Source: Gymnopilus junonius (lineage: Eukaryota > Basidiomycota > Agaricomycetes > Agaricales > Galerinaceae). Taken from it: 12,618 nucleotides of DNA. Positions 1 through 8,200 of the stretch are shown one piece after another. A program made the position numbers and the translations under genes. The stretch lies in NCBI GenBank assembly GCA_015501075.1, contig JADNYJ010000809.1, positions 1 to 12,618 on the forward strand. The letters run 5' to 3'. The notes below the pieces were generated by a model. That model worked only from the letters and a program-made list of their open reading frames with translations. It had not been told where the DNA came from and made no database searches. The first letter of the stretch is position 1; each line of letters starts with the position of its first letter.

Positions 1-193
1 GGGCCGCAGGTGCTGAGGATGACACGTGGATGCCCAAGGCTTAAAGATGACTGATTAAATTCTGTTATTTAGATAAGGGCCCCTCAATTCCAAACGGAAT
101 GATCAAAAGACCGCTATAATCCACAGACCCGCTTCATGAATAAAACAACCAAGTCGGCAGTTGCACGCTGCGCTCATCGCAAATTGAAACAGC

Positions 194-211
194 TTCCCCA
201 TGATGGGGGAA
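194..211. promoter_or_regulatory. Imperfect palindrome just upstream of the AKR TATA box
   Basis: The arms CCCCAT (196-201) and ATGGGG (203-208) are exact inverted copies around a single G, and flanking TT and (G)AA extend the symmetry. The site ends about 10 bases before the TATA box, a position where a GC-rich zinc-finger factor could bind. That role is inferred from position and symmetry only. Confidence 0.3.
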
Positions 212-220
212 TGAATTACA

Positions 221-228
221 TATAAAAG
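221..228 (+). promoter_or_regulatory. TATA box of the aldo-keto reductase gene
   Basis: TATAAAAG lies 74 bases before the ATG at 302, which leaves room for transcription to start about 30 bases downstream and for a short leader of roughly 45-50 bases. No other ATG opens a longer frame in between. Confidence 0.6.
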
Positions 229-301
229 CAATGATTCCAATGCCTAGAGACGACCTGCAGGGATTTTACTCCAACTTCAAGGCACAACTTAGCATACTAT
301 C

Positions 302-1811
302 ATGTCCTTCTTTCCACAGCCTGCTCCTCCTCCGACCAAGCTAGCTCGTTACCGCCAGCTTGCTCCTCGGGCGCTATTCATGTCTCTCCCCTGCAATTGG
401 GAGCTATGAGCATTGGGGACAGATGGACCCCGTTTGGGTTTGCGGAGATGAACAAAGAGTCTTCCTTCAAGCTCCTTGATGCCTTTTTCGAAGCTGGCGG
501 CAACTTCATTGACACAGCAAACACCTAGTAAGAACTTTGCATTTGCTTTGGCTCTTGGCTAACTGCCTCATAATTTTCATTAGTCAAGATGGGGCTTCAG
601 AGGAATATATTGGCGAATGGATGGAGACACGAGGAACCGTGATCAGATAGTCGTGGCACGAAGGTTTTTTGCATATTGCCTCAAAGTTTAAAGCTACTTT
701 CGCTGATCATTTTTATTTCATAGTATACCTAGCACTCCCTTTCGCGCAAATGAGAACAAAGTCAATCAAGCCAATTTTGTCGGCAATAATTTGAAGTCAC
801 TCAAGCTCTCCCTGGAGGTCAGCCTGAAAAGGCTGCGGACAACCTACATTGACGTCCTCTACGTCCATTTCCCGGACAACCATACCTCAGCCGAGGAAAT
901 TATGGACGGGCTCCATGCGCTCGTTCAGCAAGGGACAGTCTTGTATCTCGTACGGCCATGTGTTTTATCCTTTATTTATCTTAGCGCTGATCGATGCTCT
1001 AGGGGATTTCCAACGCCCCTGCTTGGTTCGTGATGAAATGCAACGACTATGCCAAGGCATATGGGAAGACTCCGTTTGTCATTTATCAGGGCCCTTATTC
1101 CGTATTGCAGCGAGACCTCGAACGCGAGATCATCCCCATGTGCCAACATGAAGGTGTCACCTACTTCTAATTGATCACCATAAACTTTCACTGAATAATC
1201 TGCACGTTTAGGCATTGCACTTGCTTTCTGGAACGTCCTCGCTGCCGGAAAAATCAGGTCAGACGAGGAAGAGAATAGGCGCCGAGAATCAGGGGAAAAC
1301 GGCGTGCAGGTTTCAGCCCAACCTGGGAAAGGAACGAGACTGAGAAGAGATGTGCGCCGTTCTAGAGAAAATCGCTGCAGAGGTCGGCACCAAGCACGTT
1401 ACAGCAGGTAATTTATTGATCAACTATTCACTTTTAACGCCTTTTGTGACATCTGCATTCTGCAGTTGCTATCGCCTATACACTTCATAAAGCCCCATTC
1501 GTATTTCCGATCGTCGGTGGTCGAAAAGTCGAGCAGTTACATGCGAATATCGAGGCTCTGAATATTAGGTTAACGCCTGAACAAATCAATGCTATTGAAA
1601 CTGCGGTACCATTCGAAGCCGGAGCCCCATATAATGCACTAGTGAGGCCTGCCATTTATCATAACATCGCAAGTGGTTAAACGATTCATTACAGGGACCA
1701 ATTGACCAATATCCGTTATTCGTCAATGCTTTCGCCCACTTTGATCCGCAGCCCCGACTTCCCCCATTTTACCAAAAGACAGCTGAGGCATCGTATTTAC
1801 ATTTTAAATGA
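302..1811 (+). pseudogene. Aryl-alcohol dehydrogenase-like aldo-keto reductase, frame-broken
   Basis: Fungal AKRs of this type reduce aromatic aldehydes with NADPH in the cytosol, as in lignin-derived aromatic turnover. Seven exons are visible: 302-527, 584-663, 724-949, 1003-1153, 1212-1407, 1466-1641 and 1695-1811. Introns are 53-60 bases with GT/AG ends. Family motifs include [23 protein letters not shown] (catalytic Asp and Tyr), YIDVLYVHFPD (catalytic His), GKTPFVIYQG and FPIVGGRKVEQLHANIEAL. The frame breaks near 371, 635, 1303 and 1348, each as if one base were missing from a short run. At the exon 2/3 join the expected VVATKYT, with the catalytic Lys, reads VVARSIP; a one-base loss before 660 offset by a one-base gain near 729 explains this. 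Allowing for the four frame-breaking changes the product would be about 391 residues, normal for the family. Codons and splice sites are otherwise well preserved. Either recent inactivation or uncorrected sequence errors fit; family assignment is secure. Confidence 0.88.
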
Positions 1812-2562
1812 TTTTATGTCTTCCAATGGATTTGGCAAATGCTGTTAAGAATTATCCATACGCTTGTCAGTGCTTAAGAAGAAAGACATCTCAAACGTTT
1901 CCTATCGAAAACATTGCCATTAAGTAAGATGGTCGGGAGGTGAGAAGCCCGAGGCTGATCAAAGCTGCCTAATTGTTAGTATACGTAGCATACAACTGGC
2001 CACTGTATGTAGACGGATCCCAGCCTGTTCCTCAATGGACCACTTGCTGGTAATCATTATCATCATCGAAGTTACCCATCTCATGTGTGTATGGCACTGT
2101 ATGCAAATCTCTGCAAGTCGAGGTTGAAACATTGGAAACACGTTATTGGACCATCTAGCACTTACTGTGGCTTACTAAGGGCCATCCCTTAACAGCGAGG
2201 TAACCCATATTCAGACCTTACATACAGCTGCATACCTTGGATGGAAGTAACCGGCAGGGTCCCTTGAGTACAGAGCATCAGGAATATGGAGTAGACAAGC
2301 TCCAGCAAAAGATATACAACCGAAACTCAGTCAGATCAGGCATATTTTGCAGCAACTTCCTCTTCTGTAAACGTGCGCCACATTCCGAAATAAGAACCAT
2401 GTCCGAGCCTACCTCGGCCTCTCTTGGCGCACCATTCGAAGTCATCGGCTTAGATTACGAACTTTCTCGATTCTTCGCACATTTTAGATCATCAACGCAT
2501 ATTATGTTATTTTCGTACAACGACAAATAACTTTCGAACTACATTACAACAGGCCCACACAT
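1812..2562. other. Intergenic region between convergent genes
   Basis: This spacer separates the plus-strand AKR gene from the minus-strand histidine-rich gene, so it should hold both 3' ends. The only feature of note is a 43-residue ORF from an ATG at 2399 to a TAA at 2530 (starts MSEPTSASLGAPFE), with a favourable ACC before the ATG. It resembles no family I recognise and lies against the presumed 3' UTR of the histidine-rich gene, so it is not called as a gene. Confidence 0.5.
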
Positions 2563-3615
2563 TTACTGTCACCCAAAATCAGGATCTGTATTTCAAGTCA
2601 GAGCTGAAGAGACTCACGTTAGCGGAAGGTGTAGCCGACGCGCTAGCAGAAGCCGAGGCGGACGAGACTGGGGAAGCCTCGGTGCCAGAAGCCTTAGTAG
2701 CGGTAGCGGAGGACTCTTCTTCCAACTTGTGCTTGTGGAGGCGGTGACGCCTGCCACCGTGGCGGTGGTGGTGGTGGTGGTGGTGACGGTGGTGGTGGTG
2801 GCGGTGGTGACGGTGGTGGTGGTGGCGGTGGTGACGGTGCTTCTTCTATTACAACGTTAGAAGCAAGTCAGGCTCAACATGATTTTTTACTTACAGGCTT
2901 CTCAGAGTCATCAGAGAGGGAAGAGGTCTTGTCGGTCTTGTCAACCTTCTCAGACTTGTCAACCTTGTCGGCCTTATCAGTCTTGTCACCAGACTTGGCA
3001 TCAGTGGTGGGCGCAGCGTCGGTCTCGAGATCACGAGGGGATAAAGGAGCCTGAGATGCGTCTGTGGGTGCGGAACTAGCAGCTACGGCAGACGCGACAG
3101 GGCCAGCGGCGGAGGCATCAGCAGGGGTAGCCAAAGCGGCCTGGTCAGCAGACTGCTTCTTGTGGTGGTGACGGTGCTTGCGGTGGTGGTGACGGTGATG
3201 CTTGCGGTGGTGGTGACCGTGATGACGGTGGTGGCGGTGGCGGTGATGCTTGCGGTGGTGATGGGGCTTCACTGAGGCAGAAGACGAAGCAGACGAAGCA
3301 TCAGCAGGAGTTGCGACAAGGTTGCTGTCAGTGGGAGTCGTGGGGGTAGCAGGAGTCGCTGGGGTGGCAGCAGCAGCAGCATCGACAGCCGGAGCAGCAT
3401 CGGGGGTGGCAGTAGCAACATCACGAGCGTCAAACTCTTCCATATCAAAGAAATCACGTTCAGCCAAATCATAGGAGTAAGCGTTTTGCTATTAGATATC
3501 TTCAGTATCGACGGAACCTGCTCAATTTTTGGAATTAACATACCACGGGCAGGGCCATAACAGCACCTCCGTAGGCGAGAGCAGCCACGATAGCGAGAGT
3601 GGTCTTGGAAGGCAT
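2563..3615 (-). CDS. Secreted histidine-rich low-complexity protein
   Basis: The family is not recognised. The model has exons 3615-3544, 3488-2895, 2845-2618 and a last exon that begins with its stop codon, 2565-2563. Introns of 55, 49 and 52 bases start GTATGT, GTAAGT and GTGAGT. The 298-residue product begins with a clear signal peptide (MPSKTTLAIVAALAYGGAVMA). It continues with an acidic stretch (DFFDMEEFDARD), an Ala/Thr/Pro-rich linker, His/Arg/Lys tract 1 (about residues 98-136), an Ala/Ser linker, an x-D-K repeat (about 192-211), His tract 2 (about 223-262) and a Ser/Ala tail. No cysteines or enzyme motifs are seen, so it is probably a cell-wall or extracellular protein, and the His tracts could bind Zn, Cu or Ni; both are inferences. 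The ATG at 3615 has a good context (AAAC before it). Frame and splice sites are intact, unlike in the two larger genes. If the last intron is retained, translation ends at the TGA at 2581-2579. Confidence 0.85.
2761..2845 (-). repeat. 24-base tandem repeat encoding His/Arg tract 2
   Basis: On the coding strand an eight-codon unit reading His-His-Arg-His-His-Arg-His-His is repeated about two and a half times, then runs into a stretch of CAC codons. Units differ little at DNA level, which suggests expansion by slippage or unequal exchange. The unit length is a multiple of three, so copy-number change alters tract length without breaking the frame. Confidence 0.65.
2928..2987 (-). repeat. Tripeptide x-Asp-Lys repeat region
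   Basis: In the second coding exon of the histidine-rich gene the product reads DKTDKADKVDKSEKVDKTDK, a degenerate array with a nine-base DNA period. It gives a highly charged, probably disordered linker between the two histidine tracts. Confidence 0.6.
3153..3269 (-). repeat. His/Arg/Lys tract 1 of the secreted protein
   Basis: This stretch encodes about 39 residues that are almost all His, Arg and Lys, with HHHRKHH and HRHHR patterns. The codons mix CAT and CAC, unlike tract 2, so tract 1 looks older or under selection at the protein level rather than freshly amplified. Confidence 0.6.
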
Positions 3616-3642
3616 GTTTATTGAATGAATGTAGATTGAATT

Positions 3643-3702
3643 CTGCAAAGAAGACGATCGTCAGTAATCCATACTGTAGTGACCGAAAATTAGAGATCTT
3701 AC
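3643..3702 (-). other. Probable 5' UTR intron 2 of the histidine-rich gene
   Basis: On the minus strand a GTAAGA donor at 3702 is followed by a TACTGAC branch-type sequence and a TTTGCAG acceptor ending at 3643, giving a 60-base intron that ends 27 bases before the ATG. All three signals match the coding introns of this gene. Confidence 0.6.
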
Positions 3703-3751
3703 TTTTTAATTGAGGTCGAAATAAAGGTAAGGGGTCCGGCCCTTGGATTAT

Positions 3752-3804
3752 CTGAAAACATAAATTAGGAGGAATGTCAGAGAAAGGCACGAGAGACGAC
3801 GTAC
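3752..3804 (-). other. Probable 5' UTR intron 1 of the histidine-rich gene
   Basis: On the minus strand a GTACGT donor at 3804, a CCTAAT branch-type sequence and a TTTTCAG acceptor ending at 3752 define a 53-base intron. It starts about 67 bases downstream of the TATA box, so the first leader exon would be about 40-50 bases. Confidence 0.55.
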
Positions 3805-3870
3805 TTGATATGCGTGAAGCTGGGGGGAAATGCACCAGGCACTTGGGAAAACCAAAGTGGACTTGCATGC

Positions 3871-3881
3871 CTTTATATATA
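3871..3881 (-). promoter_or_regulatory. TATA box of the histidine-rich gene
   Basis: On the minus strand the sequence reads TATATATAAAG, a strong TATA element 256 bases upstream of the start codon. Removal of the two predicted leader introns would leave a 5' UTR of roughly 115-125 bases. A strong TATA together with leader introns is common for highly expressed fungal genes. Confidence 0.65.
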
Positions 3882-3899
3882 TTTCCGACTCGGCACCAC

Positions 3900-5140
3900 T
3901 GTGCAGGCAACCATGCCGAGGGCCGAGAAGATGATATTTCATCACAGTTCGGAACTACACAGCCTCGTACACGAACACACCCTCAAACTCCTGGCAACTT
4001 CTATAGTTAGCTGTCCCAAGTCCCACAGGATGAAAACCTTAACTTGAAGCAGTTGTTGGTTTACTTCCTCCACGAAATTAGTTAACTCACTCAACGAACG
4101 ATATCTGTCAATGGCGTAAGTAAGGTGTGAAGCTTGTGGGATATGTCAAAATCAGGAGAAATGTTCTACCATTGCAGAAATGATGAAACAGAAAGCCTGT
4201 AGGATGGCGTATATTGATAGCATCGTCAAGTAATGTAGCCATGCCAGCGCTATAAAAAAATCGTGCCGCCCGGCGCCCGTTGACCACCTTCGACTTCGAA
4301 GCGATGCAGGGGGGACTTTGCGTCCTTAGCGGTGGAGTTGTCGGACTTTGGACAGCCAAAAAAGGATGTACAGGAGCCTTGCTCTGCCCTGCAAAATTGT
4401 AAATGACGCTTGGGTCCCTTCGGGTAGGAGCCTCATGATCGGCAGCGGTAGAACCAAACCCTATGTCATCAGTCGTGACGGCCAACCCTCCGTGGATCAG
4501 GGTAAATTCGAGGAGTCTCTCCAGTCAGCGTTCTCTCGGAAGTGGTGTGAGCACTTCCAAACAATGAACGAATCGAGGTTACATCATGACAGAGCTGCAT
4601 AGCCCCGTAGTTGGGAACCGCAACGAGGTGCATCAGAGGCGCTAAGCTCGCGATGATTGACCAGCATACACAGTCTGATCATGTCCTGTCAGGCTGTAAA
4701 CTTGCTTGAGCCCTTGCTGTAAATTGCGAACACTTGACACATATGTGTAAAGTTTCAGGATTAAGAGCTTTGCAGTATTATAATATTGGGGCATAGAATG
4801 GCCCGCGTAGACACCCGAAATGTATGACACTTTGTAATGGCAATGTCTGCCCAACCGACTTGGGTTCGAAAAGTCGAGCAAGAAGCAGAGTGAATGAGAT
4901 ACGACTTTCCTCGTTTAACAGGAAATACTTGATGTCAATAACACTATATGTACTTACAAAAGAAGATATTTCGTACCATCCAGGTTCCTAAGATGCAACA
5001 CTTTTGTACTAGTGCCTGCGAACCACTTCAAATCCGGCCCCTAGGAAGGAAGGAACGAAACACGCAGGTATATGTCATGTCTGTTGGAACCAAGTTGGAA
5101 AGCAGCAAGCGGTGCGCGCGGATGAGGTTCGGATGATCAA
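3900..5140. other. Long intergenic region with no supported gene
   Basis: A TATAAAA at 4251 precedes an ATG at 4303, but that frame stops after 32 codons (MQGGLCVLSGGVVGLW...) and I found no intron that extends it sensibly. Other open frames here lack an ATG start or any known motif. The region separates two divergently transcribed genes and so should contain the upstream control regions of both the histidine-rich gene and REV1. Confidence 0.5.
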
Positions 5141-5149
5141 ATAAATGTG

Positions 5150-5154
5150 ATTGG
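5150..5154 (-). promoter_or_regulatory. Inverted CCAAT box upstream of REV1
   Basis: ATTGG within TGATTGGTTGAT gives CCAAT on the minus strand, 127 bases before the chosen REV1 ATG. CCAAT boxes work in either orientation and bind the HAP/NF-Y complex. No clear TATA box lies between it and the start, as is usual for housekeeping genes. Confidence 0.35.
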
Positions 5155-5176
5155 TTGATACGTGTTTGGCCCCGAA

Positions 5177-5260
5177 ATGAATCATGACCACATCGTCGAA
5201 GTCACTGTCGACGACTTGGCACTCAGGATTCCGGAATATCCCAATTTCCTTCCTCGATAA
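5177..5260 (+). other. Upstream ORF in the REV1 leader
   Basis: An ATG at 5177 opens a 27-codon frame (MNHDHIVEVTVDDLAL...) that ends with a TAA 20 bases before the REV1 start. A second short frame from an ATG at 5268 overlaps the REV1 start out of frame and ends at 5330. If transcription starts upstream of 5177, both would lower translation of REV1. Confidence 0.35.
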
Positions 5261-5280
5261 ACTTGAAATGCACTGGAGCA

Positions 5281-8200
5281 ATGTCCGTGATGCCAAGGGC
5301 GTCGCAGAGCGATTCATCCGACTATTTTGAGGACGATGACTCGCAGTTTTTGGAAGCTTTGGCCAACGCCGTTCTTCCAGGCGATGTACCATTGGACGCG
5401 AAGGATGAGCAACCAAAGTCTCAGCAGTCTCAAATATCGACAACTTTGGAAGAACTTAAGCCGCCTTCACCTGCTCAGCCTTCTTTAAAGCGACGTTATA
5501 GTGCATTTCGGCACTCAGATGAAGATGAACTGGCCCAGAGCCTTCCTGCCCATATTCCATCTGAAGGTGATTCCGACGACGATATATACGGAGCAGCCCA
5601 TTTTGGTGACTTTGGCGAATACATGCGAAGGAAACGCGCCAAACTTCAGATCCAGAACGGCATAGCTCAGACGGATGAAGGTATAAAGAGTCAAATTTTC
5701 AAGGGAATTTCGATATACGTAAGTGTAGGCTACACAAGCTCAGGAGCTAGAGTGATTTTGAGCTCGATACCAGATAAATGGCTGGACTCGTCCGTCTGTG
5801 CAGGAGTTGCGACACCTTATAGTTCAACACGGCGGAATTTTTTCAAGCCTACCTTGATAAAAAAAGCGCTAGTGTGAGCTTTCAACACGCTAATTGCGAG
5901 AAGGCATTGCTTATCAAAAGATTTGGCAGTACCCACATAATAACGTGCTCCTTGACACCTGCCAAGATACGTGAATTCAAGCACATGAAGGTCGTCCGTC
6001 CGGAATGGATCGTTGAAAGCATTGAGAAAGGTCTTCTTCTACCATGGAGAAACTACATGTACATCCACGAAGAAAGGATTGAAACTACTCAAGGAGCGAA
6101 GGGCAACCAGACCAGTCTTCTTGATCAACCATCCAGAACATCCGGTTCTTCATCAACATCGTCTTATCCCATCATTACATCTGCTCCTCCTCGTGCAACC
6201 TCTACCTCGAAGCCAACTGAGTCAAAACCCGCCGCTGCTTCCTTTCTGAAGTCATCTAAACCTCTTCCAGCACCCGATCCTTTGTACACAACTGACCCAG
6301 GAAACAACGCTGATGCAGCCCGCGTACCGGGCTACGCAGCTCATGGGTCTAATCCCATTGCGAAAAGAGTGATGGCCAATCCAGAATGGAGAAAAGCCCA
6401 TACGTCTGTGGCTTCCGACTTCATCGACGGCTACTACAAGAATTCACGACTGCACCATTTATCGACTTGGAAGTCTGAATTAAAAAATCTAGTGCAAGAG
6501 GCACAGGAACGCGCTGAATCTGGGCCGTTTTCGGGACATGTTGGAAAAATCACTTCCGAAGCGGAAACAGGAGCAGCAGTTTCAACGTCTGCGAGTGTAG
6601 GAGTAAGCATGAGAGGTGCTGAGCTTGTTAAGAAGTCGCCTACTTCCAAGTGGAAGGGAAAGGGAAAGGCGGTGGATGACGAAGAAAGGGTCATCATGCA
6701 TTGCGATTTTGACTGTTTCTTCGTTTTCTGCTGGATTAGTAAGTCGCCCTGAGCTCAAAGGGAAGCCAGTGGTCGTGTGTCATTCTCAAGGCGCTCAGGG
6801 CGGAATGTCCAGCACCAGTGAAATTGCCAGTTCCAGCTACGAAGCCAGGAAATTTGGTATCAAGAATGGTATGAGCTTGCAACAAGCTCGGCAATTATGC
6901 ACAGAAGTTGTCACCATTCCATATGAGTTTGAGCGGTGTGTAATGCAACTTCAATTCTTCTCTTCTCCTTCTCATATATATTCATTGTTATTTGTAGGTA
7001 TAAGCAGTTTTCATTGCTGTTTTACACCGTTCTCATGTCCCATGCGGACGACTTGCAAGCTGTATCGGTCGATGAGGCGTTGATAGACGTGACTTCCACT
7101 ATCAAACAACTCCGGACACAATCTGGCATTGATGGGTCTCTTCATGATTATGCAATAGATTTCGCGGAGACTATTCGTGCCCAAGTTCGGAAAGCGACGA
7201 GTTGTGAAGGTATTTCGCCCTTTTAAAGTCAATATGGGAGTGGACTAATGTACCTTTTTCGTGCAGTCAGTATTGGTATCTCTCACAACATTCTTCTAGC
7301 TCGCCTGGCAACGCGACGAGCGAAACCAGCTGGATCATATCACCTCCTGCCAGCTGAAGTGCCCGAATTTCTGGAACCACTGACCATTTCTGATTTGCAT
7401 GGCTTTGGCTGGTCGACCAAGCAGAAGGCGCAAGAGAAACTCGGTGTCGTTACTCTGGGAGATCTAGCCAAGAAGAGTAAGGGTGTTCTTATGGAAGCAC
7501 TTGGCAAGACGACTGGAGAAACCTTGTACAATGCTATTCGAGGGATCGATGACAAGAAACTGGAATCCGACAAGCCCAGGAAATCTGTTTCTTGTGAAAT
7601 CAATGTGAGTACTTTTAGGTTTTCCAGGACAGGAACTAGACTGAACACCTTGTCCTTAGTATGGCATTCGTTTGAGAACAACGAGCAGGCTGAAGCCTTC
7701 ATCTATCAGATGGCAGCTGAGGTCAAGAAACGGTTGGACGCTATTGATATGGTGGGTCGATCAATAACACTGAAGGTCATGAAACGCGATCCGACCGCCC
7801 CAGTGGAACCACCTAAGGTAAGCATTAATTCTTTTTATAATAATTCAGCGGACGATGACTGTTGTGTATTGTCAGTTTCTTGGTCATGGTGCATGCGATC
7901 TCTTCAACAAACAGATACCCCTCATTGGTCCTGGAGGTAAAGCTACTAGCGACGATCAAGTAATTGGGAGCCATGCATGGAGATTACTCAAGTCATTCAA
8001 TTTCGACCCAAAAGAGTTGAGAGGGATTGGTATCCAAGTCCAAAAACTGGAATCCGCTTCCGCTACCTCCCATGCACCTCCCGGTCAAAAAGTTCTTGCC
8101 TTTGGAGCAAAACCTATCAATTCGTCCACGTCAGCTGGTGCTGGGACGTCAAAGATCGGTGTCGCTGCTCCTCAGCCCCTGGTTCAAACTCTAAGTCGAG

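Noticed and set aside
3269..3910. A 213-codon minus-strand frame overlapping the histidine-rich gene
   Set aside because: It is a shadow frame running through the leader introns and first exon; the spliced model with signal peptide, TATA box and consistent phases explains the region better.
4303..4602. Open frames after a TATAAAA at 4251
   Set aside because: The ATG frame at 4303 ends after 32 codons, the longer frame at 4348-4602 starts with TTG, and no intron joins them sensibly.
1521..4880. The 15-mer TCGAAAAGTCGAGCA occurs at 1521-1535 in the AKR gene and again at 4866-4880
   Set aside because: The flanks share nothing, and a single 15-base match in a 12.6 kb window can arise by chance, so no repeat or gene fragment is called.
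5075..5443. A minus-strand frame of 122 codons over the REV1 start
   Set aside because: It lies antisense to REV1 exon 1 and has no family features.
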